A stretch of DNA of 64,000 bases from DATFDN01 sp963818885 (GTDB taxonomy: Bacteria > Pseudomonadota > Alphaproteobacteria > Acetobacterales > Acetobacteraceae): positions 558,001-622,000 of the forward strand of contig CAWFTP010000006.1 of the NCBI GenBank assembly GCA_963818885.1, written 5' to 3'. Shown here piece after piece: positions 36,822-46,206 of the stretch. The translations under genes and the position numbers were made by a program. Position 1 is the first letter of the stretch. The number at the start of each line of letters is the position of its first letter. A model generated the notes under the pieces. The model searched no databases and was not told the origin of the DNA. It was given only the letters and a program-made list of their open reading frames with translations.

Positions 36822-39224
36822 TCATCCAATGACTGCTCTCCCCTCGTTGGGGTTAAAGGCCGTGCGCACGGCTACCGCGATCCGGTCCTCGCCTTGAGGG
36901 ACGGCGCCCTCCCCGGTCGGCAGCCGGCGTATCTGCAGGCCGCCGTCCTCCAGAACGTCGACGTCAGTGTGACCCGAGGCGTCCCGCCGAAATCTGAGTC
37001 CGGCGCGGGATTGGCCAACCTGGATGTTGCGCATCGTAATCTCGGGCAGCCATTCCGGAAGAGCCGGATCAACGATCAGCGTCTTACACGGCGCCAGGGG
37101 GAGCAGGCCGAGCATCGTGGTCACCAGCAGGATCACCGCGCCCGCGGACCACGCCTGCGGAGAGCACGCTCCAGGGTAAAGTCCAGGATGCGGGTGGCGC
37201 GCGTCGCGCGGATGGCCGCCGAAGACTTCCGGCAAGCGATCGAGATCGAAGATCTGGCTGGCCGCAAACAGACCCTCGGCGACCGCATGCATCGCGGCGT
37301 CGAAACCATAGCGCTTCAGGCCGTACACGGTGATGGAGTTCGGCGACGGCCAGACCGACCCGAGGTGGTACACAAACGGGTTGAAGGCGGGATGCTGGCT
37401 GGAGAGCGTGCGGATGCCCCAGCCGCTGAACATGTCAGGCGCCATCAGCCGCTCGGCTAACGCGCTCGCTTTATCGCTGTCGACGATCCCGTAGGCGAGG
37501 CATGCGCCAGGGTCGGAGGCCACGGTCTTGACTTGGCGCTTGTCCGGATCGAGGGCGATGGCGAAATAGCGTTCCTCCGGCATCCAGAAGCGCTCGTTGA
37601 ACCGCTGCTTCAGCGCATGCGCCTCGGCGAGGAGCTGGTCGGCGCGGTCGTGCTCGCCTGCAGCCGCGAAGGCAAGGGCGACTGCCTGCTTACCCGCGTA
37701 GTAGAGTCCCTGGACGTCGGACATGGCGATGGGATTCGGCACCATGCGCCCATCTGGATAGAGAATCGCGTCCCCAGAGTCCTTCCAGCTCTGGTTCTTA
37801 AGACCATCAGGGGCGCGCGTCAGGTACGGGTAGAAGCCCTCGCTGTCAGCGTTCTGTTCCATCCACTCGATCGTGCCCAGCAGCTTGTCGCGCAGCGAGC
37901 GGAAGAAATCGAGATCGCCAGTGTGCGCAAGATCGGTCGCGGCGCCAAGCAGGAACAGGCCGGGCGTCGAGTAGTCGCCGTAGTAGTGCAGGAACGGCGT
38001 CTTGCCGAGTAGGGCGAGCGGTCCCCTCTCGCGCTGATGCAATACTTTTCCTGGCTGGGCGTCGTAGCGGTCGTCAGTCGTCTTCGCGTTCCAGTGGCTG
38101 ACTACCTGGAGCGCGCCGCGAAGCGTAACCGGGTTGAGCACGGCCGTCTGCAAGGCTGTGACGTACGCGTCGCGCCCGAACAGCCCGGTGTAGTTCGGTA
38201 CACCCGCAACAATCATGAACCGCTCTGCACCCGGCCCATCGAGCAGCTGCAGCGACGCGAGGTCGGAAACCGCCTGCTCCCAAGCCGCTTGCACCGCGGG
38301 ACTTGCGGCCGACAGTTGCGCGCAGGCGCTGGCCCATTCGCCGCGGGCCTGGAACGAGGAGCCGTCGGAGGGAAAGCTTCCATCACGGCCGTAGAGCGGT
38401 TCCACCGCTTCCCCGCGATAGACAGGAACGACGTCGAGCGCGACGATACGCGGCTCGTGCGGACGTAGATGGAGCCGGCAGACGACGGCACTGCCCTCGT
38501 CGATCAGCTCATCGGCCTCAGAGATGCGGATGCGGGTAGCAAAGTCGAGGTCGGGGTGCTTGTAGCGGAACGCCAACTCGCCCGCGCCCATCCCGCGCCC
38601 ACTCTTCTCGCCGCCAGCCCAGCTCCGCTCGACGGGTGCCTGCTGCTGCCGCTTGCCGGATTGGGCCTCGGTCAGGTCCGCATAGTCGGCGGCGAGCTCA
38701 AGGGAGAGCGCGATGGCCGTCTCGGCCATCGCGTGATTGGTCACGATAATATCATGATGCAGGCCACCGCCGACGAAGGCGTTGACCTGCACCTCAATGC
38801 CTTTCTGAACGATCTCCCCGCCGGTGCTGCTGTCGTCTTCCGGCGTCGGGCCAGCTGCGCGTCCGACGGGCGACGGCGCGAGATGGTAGGAAGTGATGAA
38901 GTGATGGTCCACCACGTTCGCCGAAACGAACGTCGGATCGGCGCCGTCGATCTTGATCCCGAGCCGCGAAAGGAATCGCGTTCGATGAAGGTAGAACCCC
39001 TCAATCCCGCCTCCGATGCGCCCGCGCGTGTCGGTCACCAGTACCGTGTATCCTCGATGGGCAATCAAATCGGTCGCTCGCACCGCGCACCTGTTCACGT
39101 CCCTAAGCGGTGTCGCGGACAACTCGCTCTTCCCGAAGCTACGGGTGGCGTCAGGTCCCGTCCGGCACTCGCCCGCCCCCGTTCCGAGCGGGGCCGGATA
39201 TGAGTTGTGCTGTGAAGAAATCAT
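36822..39224 (-). CDS. Amylo-alpha-1,6-glucosidase / glycogen debranching-type protein
   Basis: 800 residues from ATG 39224 (MISSQHNSYPAPLG); the open frame continues upstream but through the repeated leader. The N-terminal glycogen-debranching domain is a beta-sandwich (VLVTDTRGRIGGGIEGFYLH, DTRFLS-type motif as HRTRFLSRLGIKIDG). The (alpha/alpha)6 barrel has GVPNYTGLFGRDAYVTALQT, LFLLGAATDLAHTGD and GIRTLSSQHPAFNPFVYHLG with VWPSPNSITVYGLKRYGFD. Such proteins are glycosidases of the GH133/GGDEF-free amylo-glucosidase kind and often sit near trehalose or glycogen genes, none of which are seen here. Divergent from the IS remnant side. Confidence 0.85.
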   Translation of the reverse strand: MISSQHNSYPAPLGTGAGECRTGPDATRSFGKSELSATPLRDVNRCAVRATDLIAHRGYTVLVTDTRGRIGGGIEGFYLHRTRFLSRLGIKIDGADPTFVSANVVDHHFITSYHLAPSPVGRAAGPTPEDDSSTGGEIVQKGIEVQVNAFVGGGLHHDIIVTNHAMAETAIALSLELAADYADLTEAQSGKRQQQAPVERSWAGGEKSGRGMGAGELAFRYKHPDLDFATRIRISEADELIDEGSAVVCRLHLRPHEPRIVALDVVPVYRGEAVEPLYGRDGSFPSDGSSFQARGEWASACAQLSAASPAVQAAWEQAVSDLASLQLLDGPGAERFMIVAGVPNYTGLFGRDAYVTALQTAVLNPVTLRGALQVVSHWNAKTTDDRYDAQPGKVLHQRERGPLALLGKTPFLHYYGDYSTPGLFLLGAATDLAHTGDLDFFRSLRDKLLGTIEWMEQNADSEGFYPYLTRAPDGLKNQSWKDSGDAILYPDGRMVPNPIAMSDVQGLYYAGKQAVALAFAAAGEHDRADQLLAEAHALKQRFNERFWMPEERYFAIALDPDKRQVKTVASDPGACLAYGIVDSDKASALAERLMAPDMFSGWGIRTLSSQHPAFNPFVYHLGSVWPSPNSITVYGLKRYGFDAAMHAVAEGLFAASQIFDLDRLPEVFGGHPRDARHPHPGLYPGACSPQAWSAGAVILLVTTMLGLLPLAPCKTLIVDPALPEWLPEITMRNIQVGQSRAGLRFRRDASGHTDVDVLEDGGLQIRRLPTGEGAVPQGEDRIAVAVRTAFNPNEGRAVIG

Positions 39225-39319
39225 GTCGGGGCTCCACGTGCATCGGAACAACGAAGCGGCGGTGTTCTGTCGTTGCCACATCCGGCAACGGGCGGCATGT
39301 CGGCACCCCGAGTGGTGAT

Positions 39320-39392
39320 GTTCCAGCTCGCGCTGCGGCTCGAGATAAAGCACTGCACGACCGCTGGCGCTGGTCTTGATGGGGTGATCCGC
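39320..39392. repeat. Intergenic element copy 2, upstream of the debranching gene
   Basis: GTTCCAGCTCGCGCTGCGGC then TCGAGATAAAGCACTG, CACGACCGCT and GGTCTTGATGGGG. Homologous to 36690-36770. Apart from this, the stretch 39225-39533 holds nothing I recognise. Confidence 0.6.
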
Positions 39393-39533
39393 GAGCGGCG
39401 GACGTTCAGCAACTCAAATCGTTGGGAGCCGCGCTTCAGCGCGCGTGGCCGACAACGTCTGGGAACGTGTGCCCAATCTCGGCACGAGGTGTAGACTGCA
39501 GTGTGCACCAGAAGAGGGCATTGAGGGAACGTC

Positions 39534-39720
39534 TAGGGCGTGTCGTCATTTATCGGAAGCCAAGTGGGAGCCGGCCCATGCGACGCTACGCCCTGCGTCA
39601 CGATCAATGGGATAGGATCCAGGGGCTTCTGCCTGGATCGAGAACACCATCGTGGGCGCCCATCAGGCACAGCGTCGGCGCCCCGACGATGACCGCAGCA
39701 GCCATTTGGCTCAACTGACG
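39534..39720 (+). mobile_element. IS5-family insertion sequence fragment, 5' end only
   Basis: A terminal-repeat-like start (GGGCGTGTCGTCATTTATC) precedes ATG 39578, which encodes MRRYALRHDQWDRIQGLLPG, the N-terminus of IS5/IS1031-type transposases. The reading frame degenerates after about 20 residues and the catalytic DDE region is absent. A dead fragment next to the tRNA-Ser gene. Confidence 0.65.
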
Positions 39721-39754
39721 AGACCAGTGATCTCAGTAGCGTGCGAGGACAGTT

Positions 39755-39844
<90 letters not shown>

Positions 39845-39887
39845 AGGCGGGCGGTTTATAGGAAGCGCGCCCGCTCCCCGCAACCGC

Positions 39888-40613
39888 TCAGAACGAATCC
39901 TTGGCCTTGCGCACGCGCGCGAAGCTCGCGGCGTCCGTGGCGCGCAGGAAAGGGTTCTCCGCCAGCTCCGCGCCCAGGCGGGAGGGCACGGTGGGCTTGC
40001 CCTCGGCACGCAGCCGGCGGACCTCGTCCGCGCGGGCCCGCAGGGCGGCGTTGCCGGGCTCGATCGTCAGCGCGAAGCGGGCGTTGCTCTCGGTGTATTC
40101 ATGCCCGCAGCAGACCAGCGTCTCCGCCGGCAGCGCGGCGAGCTTGCGCAGCGAGGCGAACATCTCCTCCGCCGTGCCCTCGATCAGCCGCCCGCAGCCC
40201 AGGCTGAACAGCGTGTCGCCCGACAGCAGCACGCCGCCGTCGGCGAAGTAAAAGTTGATCTGCCCGCGCGTATGCCCGGGCGTGTCGATGACCCGCGCCG
40301 TCGCGTCGCCCAGGCGCACCGTGTCGCCCTCCCGGACCGCCTGATCGAGTTTGGGCAGCCGGTGGGCGTCGGCCGCCGCGCCGACGACGGGGCAGCCAAA
40401 GCGCGCCCGCACCTCATCGGTGCCGGCGACGTGGTCGGCATGATGGTGCGTGAGCAGGATGAGGTCGAGCCGCCCGCCGGCCCGCTCCAGCGCCGCGATC
40501 ACCGGCTTGGCATCGGCCGGATCGACCACCCCGACCGCGCCCGAGGGGGTGTCGCGCAGCATCCAGGCATAATTGTCGCTGAGGATCGGGATCGGTGTCA
40601 CGGTCACGGTCAT
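39888..40613 (-). CDS. gloB: Hydroxyacylglutathione hydrolase (glyoxalase II)
   Basis: 241 residues. MBL-fold enzyme hydrolysing S-lactoylglutathione. The di-metal motif is LLTHHHADHVAGTDEV; further ligands lie in DTPGHTRGQINFYF, SGDTLFSLGCGRLIEGT and CCGHEYTESNARFA. The C-terminal HAGH domain has LGAELAENPFLRATDAAS. It is divergent from the methyltransferase at 40670, a frequent gloB partner in alphaproteobacteria. Confidence 0.93.
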   Translation of the reverse strand: MTVTVTPIPILSDNYAWMLRDTPSGAVGVVDPADAKPVIAALERAGGRLDLILLTHHHADHVAGTDEVRARFGCPVVGAAADAHRLPKLDQAVREGDTVRLGDATARVIDTPGHTRGQINFYFADGGVLLSGDTLFSLGCGRLIEGTAEEMFASLRKLAALPAETLVCCGHEYTESNARFALTIEPGNAALRARADEVRRLRAEGKPTVPSRLGAELAENPFLRATDAASFARVRKAKDSF

Positions 40614-40669
40614 GCGGACACTCTAACGTCGCCTTATCCGCCCGCCAACCGTGCTATATAGAGCCGCGC

Positions 40670-41381
40670 ATGGCGGCCGACGTCCACATGGCTGCGGATT
40701 TCTACGCCACCGCGCGCGGGGCGGTGACGGCGCGGCTGCTGCGCGCCCGCCTCGCAGAGATGTGGCCCGATTTGCGCGGCCAGTCGATTCTCGGCCTGGG
40801 GTACGCCCATCCGTATCTGCGCCTGTGGCGGGAGCAGACCACGCGCTGCATCTCCGTCACGCCGGCGCAGATGGGCGCCGCCCGCTGGCCCGTCGGAAGC
40901 GCGGGGGCTGAGCTGCACCGCGGAGGAGGAAGCGCTCCCGTTCCCGGACCTCTCGTTCGATCGCATCCTGCTGGTGCATGGGCTGGAGGGGGCCGAGAAC
41001 GCGCGCCGGCTGCTGCGCGAGCTCTGGCGCGTCTTGAAAGATGACGGGCGGCTGCTGATCGTCGCGCCGAACCGCACCGGCCTTTGGGCCTATCTCAAAT
41101 CGACCCCGTTCGGCCACGGCGAGCCCTACTCCTTCGGCCAGGTCGGCCGCCTGCTCGCCGCGACCATGTTCCGCAACGAGCGGCGCGCCGCCGCGCTCTA
41201 TGTCCCGCCGAGCACGCGCCGCGTGGTGCTGCGCGCGGCTCCGCTGCTGGAGCGCACCGGCCGGCGCGCCGTTCCCGCCCTCGCGGGTCTGATCCTAATG
41301 GAGGCGGTGAAGGATGTGTACGCCGGCCTGCCGGTGCGTGAGGTTCCGCGGCGGCGGCTGGTGCCGGCGGACGCGATCTAG
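40670..41381 (+). CDS. SAM-dependent methyltransferase-like protein (one frameshift)
   Basis: About 237 residues. ATG 40670 opens AADVHMAADFYATARGAVTA, then SILGLGYAHPYLRLW in place of the usual Gly-rich motif I. A slip in a GGGGG run near 40908 moves to SCTAEEEALPFPDLSFDRIL, then ELWRVLKDDGRLLIVAPNRT and a C-terminal PFGHGEPYSFGQVGRLLA. This is the methyltransferase type commonly adjacent to gloB in alphaproteobacteria; its substrate is unknown and the SAM motif is weak. Confidence 0.75.
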
Positions 41382-41598
41382 GAGATGACGCGCGGGTCCG
41401 CCGCATTTTGGCGCGCCATTTTCGCCAGAGCACGCCACGGCCACCCATTCGTCTCCGGTTCTACGTCGCAGTAAGCTTTGTGGACTGCATTATCGGGGAT
41501 CGGCGGCAAGGAAATTCGGCGCTGCAGGCGTGAGCGGCGCGCCGGGTTTGCGTCGCCGGCGGCTTGCGGCGCACGGGCCAATCAGCCACGATCGGGCC

Positions 41599-42568
41599 TC
41601 AATCGATCCACTCGTTGACCCGGGCAGCAAAATCCGGCGGCAAGGACAAGCCGAGCTTTCTCAGCGCCGTACGGTTGGCGCTCATGGTGAATTCGGTGGG
41701 TCCCGCGATCGGCAGGTCGGCTGGGTTTGCGCCGCGCAGAATCTTGTCCACGTATTTGGCAGCGCCGTAATAGCCCTCGTAGTGATCCGGGCCAAGCGCG
41801 ATCAGCCCGCCGGCCATGACATATTCAACATCGCTGTAGACGAACGGCAGTTTGTGTTTCGCTGCCCCAGCTGCGAGCGCGAAACGTCTGGAATTGATGA
41901 AAGTGTCAACCGCGTTCACGAGCCCCTTCGCCCCGAATGCCAGGGCCTTCGCAAATGCCTCATCGACGTCCTCAGGCTTTCGAATGTCCAGCGCCTCGAC
42001 CGCGATCCCAAGCTTCTGTGTCTCCGAACGAAGCAGTTCGAACTGGGCAGGGTTGTTGGCGTTGTTGCCATTCAGAGCCATTGCTACTTTGTCGAGCGTT
42101 GGGACGATGCGTTTGAGCATTTGCAGGCGCTCCCCGACCAATTTAGGAGCGTACATCGTCGTGCCGGTGACGTTCGTGCCCGGTCGCTCCAGGCTCTTGA
42201 CCACCCCGATTCCGACCGGATCAAAGACCGCCAGCATGACGACCGGGATTGTCTTCGTCGCCTTGGCGGCGGCTTGGGTTGCTGCCACGTTCGCTGCGAG
42301 GATCATGTCGACTTTTCGATCGAGAAGGTCAACCATCACGCCTTTGTACTCCGCATCCAAGACGGCCTCGCGATATTCAATCCGAATATTCTTTCCTTCG
42401 ATGTAGCCGAGCTCCGCCAATCCCTTCTTGAAGACTTCAAGTCGTTTCGGATTTCGCGTTCTTCGCAGCTACGTAACCCATCACGGGCAACGGCTGCGCA
42501 GGAACTTCCGCAATTTGGAGCATCGCCACCAGCGCCACCGCGAGCATTCCAGTAAGCGAGAACCTCAT
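41599..42568 (-). CDS. ABC-type substrate-binding protein, TrpX-like (one frameshift)
   Basis: About 322 residues. A signal peptide from ATG 42568 (MRFSLTGMLAVALVAMLQIA) leads to LPVMGYVAAKNAK. An extra A in a GAAAC run near 42450 breaks the frame, which resumes ERLEVFKKGLAELGYIEGKN and stays open: DMILAANVAATQAAAKATKT, IPVVMLAVFDPVGIGVVKSL, RPGTNVTGTTMYAPKLVGER. Family ABC_sub_bind (PF04392 type). The permease and ATPase genes usually beside it are absent, so it is an orphan here. Confidence 0.82.
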
Positions 42569-42841
42569 GGTCCTTCCCCGTGGCCGGCACACTGCGGGCA
42601 ATTCAACCTCCTCGATCCTCTGGCGGCAAGTCGGGAATTGGCACGTCGCATCGACCCCGAGATCGACCGACAGGCGGCGCTATCGAAGGATAACCGGACC
42701 ATCCCGCGAAATCGGGTAGGCAGCCGCCCATGTGGCGTAGCATAAGATCGCAGTGCGTCGCAGATTTGCCGATTGAAGCGCGTGGCGGGCTGCCGCATCA
42801 TAGAGGCACGGCGAACGAGTAGTGCCCATCTTCATCGGCCG

Positions 42842-42918
42842 TGGCGCGCCCTGCTGGATTCGAACCAGCGACCCACAGATTAGAAGTCTGTTGCTCTATC
42901 CAGCTGAGCTAAGGGCGC
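42842..42918 (-). tRNA. tRNA-Arg (TCT)
   Basis: 77-nt gene with encoded CCA. The acceptor GCGCCCT pairs with AGGGCGC. The anticodon arm CAGACTTCTAATCTG has anticodon TCT. The T-arm is CTGGTTCGAATCCAG. The 273 nt upstream (42569-42841) show nothing recognisable. Confidence 0.95.
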
Positions 42919-42945
42919 CTCAGGGAACTTGGCTCGCATGCACGC

Positions 42946-43251
42946 TCAGTGCGTCCACATCTCCCGTCGTCCGTAGGCGAAATTCTCGGCATAGGCCTTC
43001 GGCCGCACCTCGCGGATCTGCGGCCGCTCGACCACGAAGGGAATCGCGTGACTCTCGGCGTAGCGTACCGCCTCCTCGCGCGTCGCGAAATGCAGACGCA
43101 CCTGGGTTTGGGTGTCGGTGCTGCCGATCCAGCCCATCAGCGGGTCCGGCAGGGCGGGAGCATTGGGCTCGAATTCCAGCACCCATTCATCGGTGCCGGC
43201 GCGCCCGGATTGCATAGCGGATTTCGGGGGAAGGTAGATACGCGCGCGCAT
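42946..43251 (-). CDS. ETC complex I subunit (NDUFS4-type)
   Basis: 101 residues from ATG 43251 (RARIYLPPKSAMQSGRAGTD). Matches the ETC complex I subunit conserved region family: EWVLEFEPNAPALPDPLMGW, then STDTQTQVRLHFATREEAVR and the YAEsHAIPFVVERP segment. This accessory subunit of NADH dehydrogenase is characteristic of alphaproteobacteria and mitochondria. It sits between two tRNA genes. Confidence 0.9.
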   Translation of the reverse strand: MRARIYLPPKSAMQSGRAGTDEWVLEFEPNAPALPDPLMGWIGSTDTQTQVRLHFATREEAVRYAESHAIPFVVERPQIREVRPKAYAENFAYGRREMWTH

Positions 43252-43266
43252 GCAAGCCTCTCCGTC

Positions 43267-43343
43267 TGGTCGGGGCGGCCGGATTCGAACCGGCGGCCTC
43301 ATGCACCCAAAGCACGCGCGCTACCAAGCTGCGCCACGCCCCG
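43267..43343 (-). tRNA. tRNA-Pro (TGG)
   Basis: 77-nt gene with encoded CCA. The acceptor CGGGGCG pairs with CGCCCCG. The anticodon loop CTTTGGGTG has anticodon TGG. The T-arm is CCGGTTCGAATCCGG. Confidence 0.95.
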
Positions 43344-43390
43344 ACGCCGGGCCGGAACCTATGGATGGCGCCGCCGATCCGCAAGCGCCT

Positions 43391-43870
43391 TCATCGCGGG
43401 TGAAACTGCGGCCCGATCACCTTGTCCCCGGTGGTGATCCCGAGCCGGGCCGCCGTCCCGCCCGCCAGCTCCAGCGTGGCCGCGACCGGCCCGCCGCTGT
43501 CGATGATCCGCAGGCTCTGCGGCACCGCCTGATCGTTGATCGACCGGATCGTGCCATCCGCCTCGATGAAAAGCATATCAAGCGGTACCAGGGTGTTCTT
43601 CATCCACATCTGCACCTCGTGCGGCTGCGGCCAGACGAACAGCATCCCGCCATCGGCCGGCACGCTGGTGCGGAACATCTCGCCGGTCTGCTGCTGCCCG
43701 GGCGTCAGCGCGAGCTCCACCGTGAAGGGGTTCGCTTTCCCGTTGCCGGTCACGATGCTGATCTGCTCGGTCGGCAGCGTGGGCTGCGCCGCGGTCGGCT
43801 CCTGCGCGCGGGCGGCGAACCACAGGGCGGGCGCGAGCGCGATCAGCAGGAAGGCGAGGCCGCGTCTCAT
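43391..43870 (-). CDS. DUF192 secreted protein
   Basis: 159 residues. Signal RRGLAFLLIALAPALWFAA, then the DUF192 core: FTVELALTPGQQQTGEMFRT, GMLFVWPQPHEVQMWMKNTL, LDMLFIEADGTI and LELAGGTAARLGITTGD. The function of the family is unknown. It overlaps the prpB stop by 4 nt. Confidence 0.9.
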   Translation of the reverse strand: MRRGLAFLLIALAPALWFAARAQEPTAAQPTLPTEQISIVTGNGKANPFTVELALTPGQQQTGEMFRTSVPADGGMLFVWPQPHEVQMWMKNTLVPLDMLFIEADGTIRSINDQAVPQSLRIIDSGGPVAATLELAGGTAARLGITTGDKVIGPQFHPR

Positions 43871-44793
43871 GCCGGCTCCCTCTGCGGCATTCCCGTCGGA
43901 ACGATCGTCTTCACGATCGAGGCGTCCAGCGCCTCGTAGTCATGGTAGCCGATCGTCGCGTAGAGCTCGGCCCGCGTCTGCATCCTGTCGATCACGTGCT
44001 GGGTGCCGCCGTCGCGGCGGATCGCCGCGTAGACCTCGGCCTGCGCCTTGTTCGCCGCCCGCAGCGCGCTGACCGGCCAGATCACCATCCGGTAGCCCAT
44101 CGCCTCGAACTCGGCGGCGGTGAAAAACGGGGTCTTGCCGAACTCGGTCATGTTGGCGAGCAGCGGCGCGTCAACCCGGCGGGCGAACTCGCGGAACATC
44201 TCGGCGGTGACCAGGGCCTCGGGGAAGATCGCGTCCGCGCCCGCCTCCAGGTACAGCTTGGCGCGGGCGACCGCGCCGTCCATGCCCTCGCTCGCCGCCG
44301 CGTCGGTCCGCGCGACGATCAGCAGATGCCGGCGCGCCTTGCGCGCGGCGGCGACCTTGGCCGCCATGTCCTGGGGATCGGCGAGCCGCTTGTCGTTCAG
44401 GTGGCCGCATTTCTTGGGCAGCAGCTGGTCCTCGATATGCACCGCCGCGGCGCCGGCATCCTCGAAGCAGCGCACCATGTGCATCACGTTCAGCGCCTCG
44501 CCGTAGCCGGTGTCGCCGTCCACCAGGACGGGCAGGGCGGCGGCGCGGACCACTTGGCGGATGAAGAAGCAGACCTCGTCGACGGTGATGATGCCAAGGT
44601 CGGGCAGTCCCATCTGGGCGGTCATCGCCGCGCCCGAGAGGTACAGCGCCTCGAACCCCGCCGCCTTCGCCTGCAGCGCCGCCTGCCCGTTATGCGCGCC
44701 TGGCATCTGCAGGATGCGCCCTCGCCCAGCAGGGCGCGCAGCCGCGTCGCCGGCGGGCTCGGTCGGCAGGTCGTCGGCGATGAGGTAGGTCAT
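43867..44793 (-). CDS. prpB: 2-methylisocitrate lyase family protein
   Basis: 308 residues. PEP mutase/isocitrate lyase superfamily. Catalytic segment EDQLLPKKCGHLNDKRLADP with the KKCGH motif; Mg ligands in LPVLVDGDTGYGEALNVMHM; also RTDAAASEGMDGAVARAKLY. It cleaves 2-methylisocitrate to succinate and pyruvate in the propionate pathway, though prpC and prpD are not nearby. Between about 44733 and 44754 the frame reads AAARPAGRG, whereas one frame over gives the expected ATRLRALLGEG, suggesting an extra C and a missing G that cancel out. Confidence 0.87.
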   Translation of the reverse strand: MTYLIADDLPTEPAGDAAARPAGRGRILQMPGAHNGQAALQAKAAGFEALYLSGAAMTAQMGLPDLGIITVDEVCFFIRQVVRAAALPVLVDGDTGYGEALNVMHMVRCFEDAGAAAVHIEDQLLPKKCGHLNDKRLADPQDMAAKVAAARKARRHLLIVARTDAAASEGMDGAVARAKLYLEAGADAIFPEALVTAEMFREFARRVDAPLLANMTEFGKTPFFTAAEFEAMGYRMVIWPVSALRAANKAQAEVYAAIRRDGGTQHVIDRMQTRAELYATIGYHDYEALDASIVKTIVPTGMPQREPA

Positions 44794-44832
44794 GGCAAGC
44801 TCCCCCGCGTCGCGGGCGCCATAGCTTATCGC

Positions 44833-46152
44833 TCAGCGGAAGAACAGCACGGTCAGGACCGCGAAGGCGGGCAGCAGCAGGGCGGCGGCGATCGCGGTGA
44901 AGCCGAAGAAGCTCGGCATCCGCACCCCTCGGTGCGAGGCGATGGCGCGGACCATCATGTTCGGGGCGTTGCCGATATAGGTCAGCGCGCCGAAGAACAC
45001 CGCGCCAGCCGAGAGCGCCGCCAGCACCGTGTTGGCGCCGTCGTGCAGCGCCGCCGGATCGACGCCGGCGAGCCCGAAGAAGACGAGATAGGTCGGCGCG
45101 TTGTCGAGAAAGGCCGAGAGCAGCCCGGTCAGCCAGAAGAACGCCGGCGGAGAGGGCCGGCCCTGGGCGTCGCGCAGCAGAGCCAGGATACCGCCGAGGG
45201 GTCCGGCGAAACCGGCGTCGAGCATGCGGATCACCGGGACGATGGTGACGAAGATCGCGACGAAGAGCAGCGCGACCTCCGCGATGGGGTGCCAGGTGAA
45301 GTCGTTACCCTGGCGCACCGCGCGCGGCGTGATCAGGAGCGAGATTCCGGTCACGACCAGGAACACCAGCACCGCGACGGCTCGCCCGACCGGCATGGCC
45401 TGACCGGCGACGCGCAGCGTGCCACCCACCGAGCCTTGCGCGAGGACGGTGCCGACGACGACCAGGATCAGCGCCGCGTTCGCCCAGCCCCTGACTCGCA
45501 GGGCTTCGGCGTGCGGTGCCGCTGGTTCGCCCCGCGCCAGCATTCGGTCGATCCCATAGAACAGAACCAGCATCAGCCCCGCGAGGACCACCAGCGGGAG
45601 ACCGAGATGGCGCACCGGCCAGAAGAACGGTACTCCATGCAGGTATCCGAGATAGAGCGGCGGGTCGCCGAGCGGCGAGAGGCAGCCGCCGGCGTTGCTC
45701 ACCAGGATGACGAAGAAGGCCACCAGGTGCATCTTGCGCTGGCGGTGGGCGTTGGCATGCAGCAGCGGCTGGATCAGCACGATCGACGCGCCGGTCGTCC
45801 CCATGATCCCGGCTAGCAGCGTGCCGCCCGCGAGGAGCGCCGTGTTGCCCGCGGGCGTGCCGGTGATCAGGCCGCGCAGCAGGATGCCGCTCGCGGCCAC
45901 GTAGAGGGCAAGCAGCAGGGTGATGAACGGGAGGTATTCGAGCAGGAGAACGTGCGCAGCCTCCTGCGCCGCCATGGCAGGTCCGTTCGCGATCGCCTCG
46001 GGGATCAGGAGCGCCGCGATCCAGAAGGCGGCGACCCAGCCGGTCCGCCGGTGCCAGAACCGCGGCGCCCACATCGGCAGCAGCGCGATCGACAGCAGCA
46101 CCCCCAGGAACGGCAGCGCCCAGGGCAGGGCAGGGACCGGGCTCGGTTGCAT
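44833..46152 (-). CDS. Sodium:proton antiporter, NhaD-like
   Basis: 439 residues from ATG 46152. About 11 hydrophobic segments. The N-terminal half has EYLPFITLLLALYVAASGIL and TLLAGIMGTTGASIVLIQPL, the middle has VSNAGGCLSPLGDPPLYLGY, and the C-terminal half has GLLSAFLDNAPTYLVFFGLA and ALTYIGNAPNMMVRAIA. The paired N-A/D-P-type membrane motifs fit the ion transporter superfamily (NhaD/citrate-transporter-like). The open frame continues upstream to 46491 but antisense to coxG. Divergent from the coxG gene 55 nt away. Confidence 0.88.
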   Translation of the reverse strand: MQPSPVPALPWALPFLGVLLSIALLPMWAPRFWHRRTGWVAAFWIAALLIPEAIANGPAMAAQEAAHVLLLEYLPFITLLLALYVAASGILLRGLITGTPAGNTALLAGGTLLAGIMGTTGASIVLIQPLLHANAHRQRKMHLVAFFVILVSNAGGCLSPLGDPPLYLGYLHGVPFFWPVRHLGLPLVVLAGLMLVLFYGIDRMLARGEPAAPHAEALRVRGWANAALILVVVGTVLAQGSVGGTLRVAGQAMPVGRAVAVLVFLVVTGISLLITPRAVRQGNDFTWHPIAEVALLFVAIFVTIVPVIRMLDAGFAGPLGGILALLRDAQGRPSPPAFFWLTGLLSAFLDNAPTYLVFFGLAGVDPAALHDGANTVLAALSAGAVFFGALTYIGNAPNMMVRAIASHRGVRMPSFFGFTAIAAALLLPAFAVLTVLFFR

Positions 46153-46206
46153 GCGTCTCACCCTGCCATTACTACGGGCGCGACGCGAAACGGGGATTGA
46201 TGCCTG

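Noticed and set aside
39534..39720. Complete insertion sequence
   Set aside because: Only the first about 20 transposase residues and one terminal repeat-like end are visible; no catalytic region or second end.
41378..41581. Small minus-strand ORF of 67 codons
   Set aside because: No family, no convincing RBS and rather basic low-complexity N-terminus; left as unannotated spacer.
43942..45816. Plus-strand frame of 624 codons over prpB and the antiporter
   Set aside because: Spans two real minus-strand genes and is composed of repetitive His/Gln/Arg-rich sequence.
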